Assembly (NCBI GenBank): GCA_025345505.1
Contig: JANVCC010000048.1
Span: forward strand, 5,582,528-5,646,527
Origin: Todiramphus chloris collaris
Taxonomy: Eukaryota; Chordata; Aves; Coraciiformes; Alcedinidae
Direction of reading: 5' to 3'
DNA: 64,000 nt
Shown: positions 14,201 to 27,115 of the stretch, piece by piece
Layout of the letters: each line of letters starts with the position of its first letter
Position numbering within the stretch: the stretch's first letter is position 1
Program-made: the position numbers and the translations under genes
Notes under the pieces: generated by a model
The model's input: only the letters and a program-made list of their open reading frames with translations
Told to the model about the DNA's origin: nothing
Database searches by the model: none

Positions 14201-17200
14201 TTCTGTCTGCGACACTCAACAAAACCATCTGCCTTGTCTCGGTACCTGCAATGAGCATGTTTGTGCTCTGCTCCACATATCAGAGCAAAGATATTATGGT
14301 GGTTTTTTTTTTTTTAATGGGTTATCTTGTAGTAACAGCTTCACTATCAATACTTTCCCCAGGTGTTCGAGGAAGCGTTGGTGCCTTTATACAAACACAC
14401 ATCAAGTCTTTAGGTTTATCTTCGAGAAAGACGTTGTCGCGGGGGCCTGGACTACTGCAGACATGCATAATAGACTTGTACATAACAATCTCATTTACAT
14501 ACCAGACATTATCCTTCTTAAGGATGGCTATATATTTCAGGATCAATGCTACTGACACATACAAGGAAATGTCTGGAAGTCTAAAGGCTCAAACCAACCA
14601 GATTGGTGTTATAAGATGATGGCTGGGGTAATGCATTTCCCCCAGACTTGTGCTCAGCAGGTGTTGCACTACTGGAGTTTTCCTTACAAAGGGAAGCAGC
14701 ATCACCAGTTGAGAATCCTTCATTGCCCTCAAGAGTTTTGTCCAGTATGTTGTTCTATTTGCTTTAACTTTATCTCAACAGACAGGTTTTTAAAACAAAA
14801 CGCCCCACCTTCCCACGGATCAGTGATGAAGAATATACATTAAAAAAAATAGCAAGAAATAGTTGCAGACAGCGAAGGTTTTCTTTGCCTCTTAAGGGAA
14901 TTCTCTGCTACTGTTCCCAACTGTTCATCCCCCATCTCTCACCAGGGCTCGCTTTACCTCCAGCTCAGGTAGCTAAACTGAGCCCAGCTGACAGCCTCAC
15001 ATCACATTTTACATATTTAAATGGAAAAGCCTAATAGACATCAGAGGCAGGTTGCCTGAATATGAAGGGTGATGGCTGTGGTGGAGGTTGGGGCTGGAGG
15101 CGACAGGTCTGGAAGGGACAAGGTTGGAGGAGAGAGGACGTGGGGGAACAGGGCAGGGGAAACAGGACCGCAGGACACAGGACTGGCAGGGACAGGCATG
15201 GCTTCCCAGGTTTGGAAGGCAGCTATCTCTCAGCTGGATACACACTGAAGTGCCTGAAGGTGCCCAGAGCACCATGCTGTCAATGATCTCTCCAGGTGAT
15301 CTTTCCAGATATGCAAACCACCAATTTATGGAGCAGTTAATGTCTTTTCTGTGCTCTATCCTGCTCTGCACATTGCTCGCCTGCTTTGGAGTGGTGGCAA
15401 CTCCAGTCCCTCGTTCAGAGACTGTGTTTGCACCCAGGCTGGGCTAAGGCATAGGCAAGTAGTCCTGCCTACATGAAGTAGGTAGGAAGAAGGATACTTC
15501 TCTTCCTCCCCTTGGCTGCCATGGGAACACCAGGCACTCTGGGGACAGAGCAGAGACCCAGACACAGACCCCCCAGCAAGCAAGGATTGATCTGAATTTT
15601 CAGAACCAGCAAAATGTCTCAAGAGCCAATAAGGGGAAGGAAAATGGGACCCTCTTTTTTGTACTCAGTCAGTCTTCTTGATTGCTGCTTGTCTTCAATG
15701 TCCTGGAGAAAGGCCTGGGAGGGAACAGGAGTTTTCAGATGAGCTGCCAGTACACACACAAATGCTGCAGGCGAAGGGTGTCCAGGAAAAAACCTCTCCA
15801 AAAAGGAAGACCTGGAATAGAGCGGAGAGGGGAAGTGGCAGTGCAGGGGAAGCAGGGAGGGATGGATGCACCACCATTGCCCAACAGCACAAGTGCTTGT
15901 CCCTGGGGGCAGGAGCAGTGTGGCCAGAGCCAGCACTGGTGTGGCTGCAGCTGCAGAGCCACCAGCAGCTGCCGTGGGGCACGGAGGAAGCCAGATGTGC
16001 GCCCGCTCTGCTGTCAGGAAGACGGTGTTTTCCTGCAGAAACCATCTTTCACACTGGCCAACCTCTGCTCAGGGCTCACCCTGCCAAACGGAGAAGCTTT
16101 TCCTTTAGTGACTGTACTCTCTAAGAGATGAGGAAACTCTGCTCTGGCCTTGAGTCAACAACATTTGCCTTTTTCTTTCATGCCTTTGGTGCATCACAGT
16201 GTTTTGGACAAGGCGGTTGGGGTAGCACAGCAGAGTTGCAAGGGAAGTAGCGTAGCACACCAAGAGGAGATGTGCCATGTCCTGGGAGCAGGTCGTGTTT
16301 ATTTAGGTGGCAGCCTCCTTGCTAACCTGGAGCTGCTAAATGGACCCTGGAGTCCTCCGGGGACATAGGCAAGGCAGTAAAAATTAACCTCAAAAGAATG
16401 GTGACAATGCTGCACCCTTGTCACGAGGAAGGAGCTTGCTCCCTGTCTCAGGCTGCTGTTCTAGTGGGATGTGGTGGGATCATGTGAATCATAGCAGCAA
16501 CCACTGCAGCAAGGGTTTGGGAAATTGTGAAGGCTTGAGGAAGGACAATGGGTGTAACTGGAAGGAATGAGAACTCCGCTTTGTAGAAGAGTTTGAGGCT
16601 CTTGGTGTGGTTTTGGAGTTTGTCAGAGATGAGTTCAGAAGCCTGGGATCACCACTTGCTTGGGTGGGTCTCATCTGACTAAGCATAGATGTATTTAAGC
16701 TTATTCTTTAGACTCCCTTTGAAGTCAATGCAGAGAAACTAGACCTTTAGGGGTGCAATTGTCCTGCTGAAGGAGAGGTCTGAAACAGGTGACAGAGACT
16801 GTGTCCTCAAACTACCTGTTTCCCTCAACTGAGTCCAAAGAGACTTGCTCTGCTGCAGACACCCCTGCTGCAGCTATCCAAAGGAAAGCAAGGCAAACCT
16901 CACCAGAAGTGATGATTAAGAGAAGAAAATGTGATCAGGGAGCTCCTCAGTCTGGAACACAAAGTGCATCAGAATCTGGAGCTGGATGTCAGAGCACAGG
17001 GGGTTTAGATCAAAAGGAAGGAGTTTCAGGAATGACATTAACCAAGCATGGGACTGGTTTAGCATAGGCTGGGGTGGATTTTCAAAACCCAGAAATTTTC
17101 CTATAATGCATTTCTAAACAGAAAGACAAAGTTCAAAGACAAACTAATTCAGGGAAACTCTGGCCTGAGCTGCCTGGGAAGTCAGAGCAAATGTTTAGAA

Positions 17201-20200
17201 CAGTCTCTTCTGATTCTGTATCTGGCAAATCTAAATGGCAAACCGAGGACAGGTTTTGCCAGCTTTAGTACATTCTTCTTTTTTTCATCCTAAGGTCTGC
17301 AAGTTGCTGCACTACAGTGATGAGAACTAGATCTGATAGGCATTAGTAATGCTGAGCTCACCACGGCTCCGTTTGCGGTCCGCTCCTTCACCGGCGCCGC
17401 TAGAAAGAAAAATAGTTCTTTGCTTGGACTGCCCAAGGTTGTGTCAGGAAAGCAATTCTTCTTGAAGGGTAATGACTGAAATCTTTCAGGGTTCTGCTCC
17501 ATGGAACAAGATGGGACACAGCTGAAACTGGGAAGTTGTGGAAAGGTTGGGAAATGCTTATTTTCTTAACTGAGCCGCCACCACCTTTTCCCCAAGTAGG
17601 TAGGAACTGCTCATTCAAACACAAGAATGGAACAAAACTGGCCTGGGAAAAAGGCTAAAATAACTTCACAGGAGGACACAGAAGCATTTTTTTCCCAGGC
17701 TAAACTGGGGCATTATTTAGGCAAGAGCAAAGCGAAAAAGGTGCTGGAGCCAGGGCAGCAGCAAAGTGCAGCCTTCCCACAGCTCTGACCGTGTTCGGCT
17801 GGTCTCTCCCAAGGCAGGGCTCTGGGTTCTACCTCATGCCACTGCCACATCATGTTAGCTAAGCCCTCCAAGAGAGGTTTAAAGAAATAAACTGCCAGCT
17901 TTAATGTGAACTGTCTTCATCTCATGGTTTTCTTGCATAAAAGCAGAAAAAAAGCAAACAGTTTGTGGCAGCAGGAGTGTCCCTCTTTTTTAACACTTAA
18001 TTTTAACAAACTGTACATGAAAGATTTTTGTTGTGGTCTTTCCTTTCTTCTGACTTGTGAAACTTCTTTTTTTTTTTTTCTGCTTGAAAAAACACATTTC
18101 ACAAATTCTCTTTTTTAACTTGTGTGTATAAATATGTATAGCTATGTCATGAATTCTTTTGTTCAAATACACTACTCAGGGTGGGAGTGGTATTTTTGAT
18201 CCAGGATCGAGCAGGAGGGGCTCCTCAGAGTTCTTTATGAAGACTCCTGGGCTTCACTGTGTGCAGAGAGATGCTACAGTAGTGTAATAGGGTGGGTTGT
18301 TGGGTTGATGGCCATCTGGAAAATATCAGGCCACCACACCTGAATGCTACACGACACGTACACATCTTCCTCATGTGTACAGTCACTTCTTTCCTTCTCT
18401 TTTTGCCTGTCGGTGTTTCTTCAGACTTCTCCCAGGTGTCTCTGTGTCTCTCCCAGAGACACTCTCTTTGTGACACAGCCTCCCAAGCCCAGTGGACTGT
18501 CCCTGATGTCTAATCACTGTGCTTAATCCCCTATATGCAAATTCTTCAGCTGATTCTGCTTGCATCGTTGAGTCGCTGAAGCTGGATATTTAAAAGATCT
18601 GTTTAAGTCTCATCCCTTTTTCATATGTAAAGATCAAATCCCTATTGAAAGGACACAGTAAATATTTAATGTTATACTACGCTTGATCTTCAACAAAAGC
18701 TTCTGAGAAGGTATTTGTGAAATCCTAGGCTTAATTAATAGTTGCCCTTTTTTTTTCAGCCCCCTTCTGCCCTCCCCCCCCAAAAAAAACCAAAACCCAA
18801 ACCAAACACAAACAAACAGAAAAAAAACGGGGGGAAAAAAGCCAAACAAAACAGCAAGTCAGTGTTTAGGAGGAAACAAAGTGAAGCTTTACTTGTGAGC
18901 TCTGCACCGTGGTGCTCGGTACAACACTGGCACCAGCGGGTGAGAGTCCGCAGCAGAGCCCCTGCCTTTGGGTGACCATGGCACATCAAAAGGGACAGCA
19001 AGGAAGCTGAAAAATCAACTAACAAGAAGCAAGAGGGGTCATCCCCTGGAAGGAAGAGGGGAGGTGTAGATGTGCTGGGAACAGCACTGTCCCAGAGGGG
19101 AGATACAACCCCCACTCTCTGCCAGCTGCTGGCAGAGGGAGTTTCATGGTGACCTCAGCCCTGTTCCTTATCTCGCTGACACAAGGGCATCCACTCCCTT
19201 GCAGAGATACGGTGGGATCCCCACACTGCTCCTCCTTCTCCCCACGTGAGCCTGGAAGGTCTGCATGGCTTGTTTGGACCAGCTGGGGAGGAGGGCTCTG
19301 GGTGGGGGCTGGAGGAAATACTGCCCTCTCCGAAGGTACCAAGCAGCCTGGAAACCTTCACTGCACATAGAGAACCAGCCTCACTAGAGAAATCCTGAGC
19401 TTCAGCAGCTCATGGAAAAAAAAATGAGATGTAAACACAATTTGCTACGTCAGTACTTCAGGTCTGATTCCAGTTTTCTTTGCTGCCGTTTTCTTAGGGA
19501 AAAAGGGCGAGTTTGCAGCAGGATTCTGCTTCTCCATGAACCTCAGCCCTGACCTGAGCAGAAGGATAATCCTCTGGAAGATTGTGCTCTGTGCTGAGCG
19601 AACGAGAGCATAAAAATACTTTCTAACCACTAATGAGAAACTCAGCAGTCCCCATAGTCAATGAACCACAGAGGTTATAGATGAGAAAAATCAGTAAAAT
19701 TAGGTCACTTGGAGCATCCCTATGCCAGTGTCAGAAATCTTAATGCTTAAAGGGCTGGCCTCAAAGCAGAGCAAGCACACCCATTTCAAAATTCACAGAG
19801 GTTGCAAGGGGTCTAAGTCACCCCTGAGCATCCTGGTCCTAACATGTGCAGTCCTGCTTAGGTTTTGTAGTGCCTTTGGTGGCCAGCAGGAGCCCAGGAG
19901 TTGCTGCAAACATTCATTTGACCTTAGCACTTACCTAGTCACCCTTATGGTTTTTCCATCAATAGTGATCTTTATAGAAGGGAGTTCATGTGATGACCAC
20001 TTTCAGCACTGCAAGATGCTCCAGTCTTACAGTTCATATAACTACTGGAGTAGTGAAGGTACCCACTCTACTGGTCTAGGTAGTAGAAGCAGATCAGCAC
20101 AAAACTAGAGCTTTTGTATAAGGCAGGCCTGGGATATAACTTCTCAAATTCCTGTATCTTCTGGCCTTTAACCTGGTAACTGTGTGCCACACTGGAAAAA

Positions 20201-23200
20201 GCTCATCTTCAGGAAAAAAACCCCCAAAACCTTCATGGATCCTGCTCCATGTAGCCCTGGGGAGGACAAGGGTACGAGGCTGTGGGCATAGGGGATACAA
20301 AGGGAATGAATCCTTCTCTGTCTCTCTGTTTCAGGTATCAGATCAGAGGAAGGAGGGCTGGGAGTAAACCAAACATTTTCCAGCTACTTCACCTCAAACC
20401 TCAGGGTTTTCAGGCTTTCCAAGGCTACTAAATTCAGAAGGAAGTAGACTCCTTAGTGCCCTTGCTATTGAGACAGCCCAGTAGCCCTACTGAAAGGCAA
20501 CAGAGAGAAGTTCAACAAGGATCAGCTGGACCCCTGTGAAACCAAAATGTGTCACAGGAGATGTTTCTATTCCAGCAATGACCATCCCAACAGGCTTCAG
20601 AGAAACATATTGAAGAGGGGGATAGCCCCCAGGTGCAGCACAACCCCAAACAGCTGCGAGGAGGCCCTTTCAGCCCTCACAATGCCTGATTTCGATGAGC
20701 TTCAGGTGGTTCTTCACATTTGGGGTTGTTTTGGGGTTTTTTTTAGGAAGTAAGATCGCAGATGTTCTGAGAAATGAGAAGGGAAGGAAAGGCCTGGGTG
20801 TATTACCTTTGTGTGGCTGCGCTGTTTCAGCAGGCTCAGAGCCAACAACTTCCGTGCAGCTGTCTGGTAGAGGGAGAATTGATGTCTCTGGAGATGAATG
20901 AAGTAATTTGGATGTGCTGCCTGCCTTTTCATGTGTACAAGGTGGCCCTGTGTTCCTTGTGGGGTAAGGACACAGTGTTTGGGAGAGGAAATTTGGCCCC
21001 TCGCATGTGCACTGAAAAGAAGCCAGTAAGATTAGACCGTGCAACTGCCCTCAGACCTAAGCCAGTTGTTCTTCGTGGTCTCATCCTGTGAGATGCCAAA
21101 GGACAGGACAGACCTGTGGCACTCAGCATCCCTCCAGACAACACTGGTTTGGGCATCGCTAGTGGATAGGCACATACAGAGTGAAGCCATTAAAAGAAGT
21201 CTTGGGATTTTGTTCACAAGCCCCTTTTCTTGAGCTTTGCTTCTAAACTCTGCTCCTTTCCTTTTCTTCCCACCTTCTGCCCTGTCTCTGTGTGCTAGAA
21301 AAGCCTCAGACTGGCAGTGCCTGAGATGATGTTATCCAGGCACAGAGCTGGCAGATGCTTCTGCTGGTGGCAGTCCATCCATCCTCCTCTCCCAGAGCTC
21401 CTGGGGGACCCATTCACCATCTGCTCCCTCTTGAACTACAGGTTTCCACGTATCACTGGTGCTAATAAGAAACATCAGGGTTGCTCCAGCAGAAATGATA
21501 ATTATCCCCTGCAGCTGGGTGATGATTTTACTATCTTCCCAGTGGGAAACATGTCACTGGTTACTAAAGAGCAGCAGCAATAACATCAGACAAGCCAATG
21601 TCCTCAGCTGGTAATGGGGGAGAAATGCCAGATTTCCTCTGTATAAAGGAGGACCTCTATTGAGCCCATGTACAGTCTCTAGTATTTCAGGGACAGCTTC
21701 AGAGAAGCATCCACCTGGGTGGCCATAAGAAAAGCATGCTCATGGTCCATGCCTTCCCCTGCCCAGCTGCTGTGGGGCTGCTGGCTCATCATCCAACTTA
21801 CAAGTATACTCCAAAGGACTCCACCTTGCCCACGCTCAGTGCAAGGCAGGAACACTGGGGTGAAGGATGCCCTTGGGCACCTCCAGTGAGGACCAGTGGC
21901 CAGAAGAAACATTCCAGGAAGCATATTGCTAAACTTCTTTGAATGGGGTCGAGGCTGATAAGCAAGGAGCATCCCTGAGGATTAGTCTGTCCAGCACAGC
22001 ACAAAGGTGAAGAAAACATTATGCTGCCATTAAATAAAAGGAGGGAATTGCTAGACTCAAGCTTGTTGATGTTTTCCACTTGTGGGGGCAGAAATGTTAA
22101 TCACATACATACATGTGTCTGGGGGAAAAGATAAATTTTAATTTGAATGACAGCATCAAAAATCCCAAAGCAAAGAAGCAAAACAAGCCAGAAGAAAAGA
22201 ACCATGATGGACTGAAAAGAAACATGCTGGGCTGTTTCTTTCAGACTTTTACTGCTTGCTTTTACTTGCTTACTTTTTTTACTGCCGGAGCTTGGAGATG
22301 CTGGTTGCAATGTGCAGGCGTCCTCTGGGCAGGAGAGACCATGAGGAAGATCACTACATGGGGGCAAACATTCCCCACCAGTCTTGGGGCCTCACGCAGT
22401 GAGCAGGGGCAAGACTGCACCTCTGGGTCTCTCTCTGGTTGAAATTTGGCTTTACTGCCAGCTGAGATGCCAAGGCACAGGGTGACCACATGGAGCTGCA
22501 GGCAGAAAATGAAGGGGCTGGTCAGCCCAGATGGTCTCTTCCATCCTCAGTAGCTTTGCCAGATGGCTCAATGGCATCCCACGTCAGTGGTGCAGACACC
22601 TGCAAAGCATGGGACTGCCATCACCAAGTGTGGCCTCTGTGGTGTTCAAGGTGGGATTACTTCAGGATGCTTCAGTTAACAAAGGAAAATTAGCAGGAGA
22701 AGGCTTTTCCCAGCTGGGAGGGAGCATGAGAGGAAGTGTGGTGGGTGACACACACAATGCCAGCCCAACAATCGCAGGAACTGCCTGGAGGAAATGACCA
22801 AAATAGCCACGTGGGGCAGCCCTGGAGAGACAGCTTCACATAAATAACCGGGACATAAAAGCTGAATTGCACAAGGTGAGGCAGAGTGAGCGGGGAGTGC
22901 CAGAGAGGAGGTCTCAGAAGAGGATGGCAGAGGGAACAACTGCCATCCTCCGTGGTGAGGGACCCTCTATGGCGATGGCTGGAAGGTCAGCAGTGCTGCT
23001 GAGGGGTGCAGGAGGACCACGGCCTTCTCCAGGCTCTCAGGTCACCTCTGGACTGAGCTGGGACTAGGCAAGTGGTCATTATCTGTGCCAAAAAACAGCC
23101 AAGCAGAGATTTTCTCCTCCCCCTTCCCCTTTTGGAAGAACATGGCCAGAGACAGTTATACCATCCTGACCACACCGGGAGGAAAGTGTTCCCCATGTAT

Positions 23201-26200
23201 CTGCTGGAGAAGAAAGGCACAACCCACAACCCTTCTCTGGCAGGGGAGGCAGAGCTGCCACCCCCAGTGCCATGTGTCCTGAGAGCCCAGCTCCATCTTC
23301 TGACACACGCCTTGGCCTTGGCCCCGAGAGCACAAACGCCTTCCCGCAAAGTACACAAATCTTTGCAGGGTTTATATTAAAACGGCTGCTCCTGGTAAAC
23401 AACCTCTCCAGAAAAAACAAGCAAGCGGAGGGACATCACCACACCAGCCTTTGTGATGTTCTTCTCCCTCTTCTTCATCCCTTGATGAAGTCGTTTCTCC
23501 ATCGCGGATATTCCCGCTATAGAATATATATAGTTTATTAGCTTTGATCTCCCCACATGCAGTACTTGGAGCCAGATCCAAGTTTTCTCTGGTTAAATGC
23601 TACCACATGCTTCAAGAGCTCGGAGCAGCCTTTTCTATAAACTAGCTTAAATCAGAGTAAGAATTTGGACTGCTTCTTGCCAAAATAGGGGGTGTGCCTC
23701 TTGCCCAAGCTAAACTCTTTTATTCATCACTGCTCCGCTCACAGTTAACCTGCAGTGGAGCAGTCTGGGCTTTTACAACAGACATTACATCCCATACAGG
23801 GACACTGTAGCTTTCCAGTGACTCTGGGAAGTGCAGAAGAAATTTAACAGCCAAAATCGCCAACAGTCGCAAAAGTCTGATCTTGGTTAACCCCTCAGCA
23901 TCCTGGTGACAGTTGTTTGTCAAAATACAGGAATCCCTGGGGAAAAAAAATATGAGGTGAGGGTGGGAATCATCTGTAAGATATAAAAACCAGCCAAAAC
24001 TCTGGAAACTCATCCAGTCCTTCCCAGTCTCACCATTCACTAGGCCATTTCAAGCACAGGAATAGCATTTATCACCACAACAGCCAAGTTCAGTCCCAGA
24101 GCATCAAACATCTTTGTCTTTATGGGGAACTTCACCTTTCAGCATCATAGGGAGGGGCTGAAGGAGAGTGCTGGTCTGGGCAGCGAGGGTTCGTTCCTGC
24201 CAAACCCAGCCAGTCTGTGAGAAATCAGATTGAAGCCGAGCCCAGTTTGGATCTCAGTCACTTGGAGATGTGTTCCTGAAGGACACATGCTAGGACTAAA
24301 ACAAACAGCACATTTCCAGGAGGGCAAGGAGGGCAGGAGCCCAGCCTGTGGCTTTATTTCTGTTGAAGGCTTGTTCCAGAATGCCTGATGCTTGCCATGG
24401 TACTCAGATGCTGCAGATGGGGAGGGCACTGGGTGCTGGTGTGTGGTGCAAAGCTGTGTCCTCCATCCAGACACCCCCGTGGACCCTGGCTCCCATCAGG
24501 ACCAGGGTATCCAGAGCACGGCTGACACTGAAAATGGAGCAAAGCTCTTCAGAAACCCCCTTTTTTTTTTGCCTTGAGTGAAGTCCACATGCTTTGGAAA
24601 GTATAGCATGGGAGACCACCCTTTCCCAAGGCAAGTACAAAACTCAGACCCATTGGAAATGAGGCATCAGTAGCTCCCATGTTCACCCAAGGGAGTTTTT
24701 TTTGTTCTGCATGAGCTTATTTTCCTCCTGCATCCTCCAAGGTCTATTATAGGGTCAGAGCCCCGTGGCTGTGGTCCCTCAATGCTGCTGACAGCCACTA
24801 AGCTTTCTGGGCTGAGCATGTAGAAAAGTGACCCAGCAGGATTTCCTGACATTTCTCCAGACCTGTCCCAGTTTGGGGATGGATGCCACCATTCTGACCC
24901 ACTGAGAAGCAGGTTTCTTGCAGTCCTCTCCTGCACAGAGGCCCGTTGCTCTGGAGGGCTTGTCCTCACCCCAGACCAATGACAATTAAAACAAGAACCT
25001 GAACAGAAGAAAAGGACATGGGTTGATTTGGTTTCAGGCTGTGCTGCTTGCACACACTGATGGAGCAGTCTGAAAAATCCACTTGATCAAAAAATAGAGC
25101 AACAATTAAGCACTTAACTGCTGCTTACTTTTGCAATGGGAACAACTGATCCTTCTTCCTTCTGACTTCCACCTCTGACCCTAATTCCTCGCTCTGCACG
25201 CAGCCAAGCACAGTTCAGACAGGGGAAGCCGTAGGAGAGGTTAAGATTCTGGACTTCAGTTAGGAATATAAATCAGCTTTTGAAACAGCCACATTTTTTG
25301 GCCTAACTAAAGGAAGTCATCTGTACAAATCAAGCTATGGCCACTTTGCTGTTGTAATTAGAAAAATGCAGCTTCCTGGCTGCTGGAAATTGTAATATTA
25401 TTTGTTTGTGGCTTTTTTTGGTTGGTTTTTTTTCATGACAGTGGGATCATGTAACTGGTAGTGTTTGAGGAGAAGTTTAGAGGAGAGGAGAGACAAGCTC
25501 AACATAAAGGCACTGCTCTGGCCAGGCACAGCATCCCTTGGTGACACATGAGAAAGAAGCTGAACGGAGGATACAGCACAGGGTCCCAGGCTGTAAACAG
25601 AGCATGCTGGAAGGAGCAAGGAGGAATCAAGGCATCATGATGCCCCTTGCACCTTTGGAGTATCTATTTTCACAGCTCTATTCTGTATTTTGCCACACCA
25701 GTGGCGACTCGTTTCACAACACTGTGTTGCTGGTGGGTTTCCTTCTGCTGGTGACCTCCAAACCCATCCCTCGTTAGCTGGAATGGGGATCCCAGTGTCT
25801 CCAGGGACATCGGCTCATTATGGATCTGGAGTGAAGGGGCAATCTAACACATCAGCACAACTAGACGTGCTCAAGGGTCTCAGAAGCTTCCAGCATGGAG
25901 GCCCCATGCCTGGGGGCTGCACAGCTGCTGGCCACAGCTAGCCTGGTGTCTTGCTTCATTCGCCAGCCAACAATTACTTCACTTCTGTAAAATGGGTAAG
26001 AAAAGTAAACTATTTGCTCTGCTTTAGCATATATTAACCAGATGCAGCTTTCCCCCTTTGGCTTGCTGTTTCTCAACCCAGATAATTTCCCTGACACAGT
26101 TTATGCTACAGCCCAGAAAAAGCAGTGGCATTGGGGTATAAAACATATGAAATGTCTCAAGGCAAAGAATAGATGAGAAATACCCAGCAATAACAGAACT

Positions 26201-26829
26201 TCATCTTCACATCCCTTCTTAAACGTGTAAACCAGTTGAAACTCCACTGCTGGGCAGGTTCCAGTGACAGTTCTGGGTGTACTGGACCTTATATTAAAAG
26301 CATTTCTCTGCAGCCAGCTACTGAAGTTTCTGAGAAAAATGTGCTGTCCTTCACTTTGGTTTCCCACTGTCATTTTGCTGCCTGGTGTCCCGCATGGCAT
26401 TGATGCTGGTTGAGAAGTTCTTTCACTAGAAGCTCTCTCACCCTGAAGAGAGGGAGAGCACCTCGTGCAAACAGAGTGCCTATACAAGTAGATGTCTTTG
26501 AAGACAAGAAAAAAATCTCTTTTTTTTTGAATCCTGGAATACAACCACCTTCCTGCTGGCTGTGTCAGTGTGGCTGCCACCGACTGAGACTGAGGCTTTG
26601 TAAACAAAACCCGAAGATGTCAGGAAGCTGCCTTTCTGCTGCCAGTGTTGGCATCACCTGCAGTGGGTTACCCCAGCCTGAATACCAGCATGCTGACGGC
26701 ACCTCCTGGAAGCCTTCATGCAGCACGTGCCTGATCTCCAGCCAGCCCTCTGCCAGCGGGCACGAAGGTGTGCCCACATGCCATGGATTAGGGTCAGGGC
26801 AGCCCCTTAGACCTATGACAGATGCTCTC
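8241..26829. other. non-coding DNA, no gene recognised
   Basis: The stretch is mostly unique sequence of moderate G+C, with G/T- and A/C-rich simple tracts (for example 18780-18845). Blocks at about 10.2-11.4 kb and 15.0-16.1 kb are G+C-richer but poor in CpG, which explains their overlapping open frames. A CpG-dense patch at about 17350-17400 is flanked by splice-site-like sequence on the minus strand. No CR1 or LTR copy is recognised. Confidence 0.55.
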
Positions 26830-27115
26830 TGTTAACCCACCTCCCTCCCCAAAGGGGAAGAGAAAGGGAAGGAGGGAGAGACACTGAGTGATTAGAAAAG
26901 GAAACTAGAACAGCTTTAATGAAAATGAAAATAATAATAAAATGAAATATACACAAATATATACAAAACCAGTACTGAACCCAACCCTCCCGATGGCAAT
27001 GACATCACTGTCACCACTGATGCTGTGGAGCAGGCACTGGGAGAGCCCCAGAATGGGCTCAGCAGCAGCTGGGAGCTGCGTTCAGGAGCTGGCTTCTGGT
27101 ACTGGATTTAGGAAA
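26830..27115 (-). mobile_element. probable LTR fragment (3' half)
   Basis: On the minus strand an AT-rich tract (TATATATTTGTGTATATTTC, then ATTATTATT) is followed by an ATTAAA signal, a CT-rich block and GGGGAGGGAGGTGGGTTAAC. This order resembles the R/U5 end of avian ERV LTRs. The 5' half is not recognisable and the right edge is uncertain. It could instead be an older unclassified repeat. Confidence 0.5.

Noticed and set aside
15619..16131. Overlapping 105-149-codon frames on both strands
   Set aside because: They lie in a G+C-rich block without CpG enrichment, splice consensus or recognisable product, and several registers are open at once.
17917..18102. Minus-strand MYS-starting peptide considered as the start of JCAD
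   Set aside because: Only the first three residues agree with the JCAD N-terminus; the rest does not match and comes from an A-rich tract.
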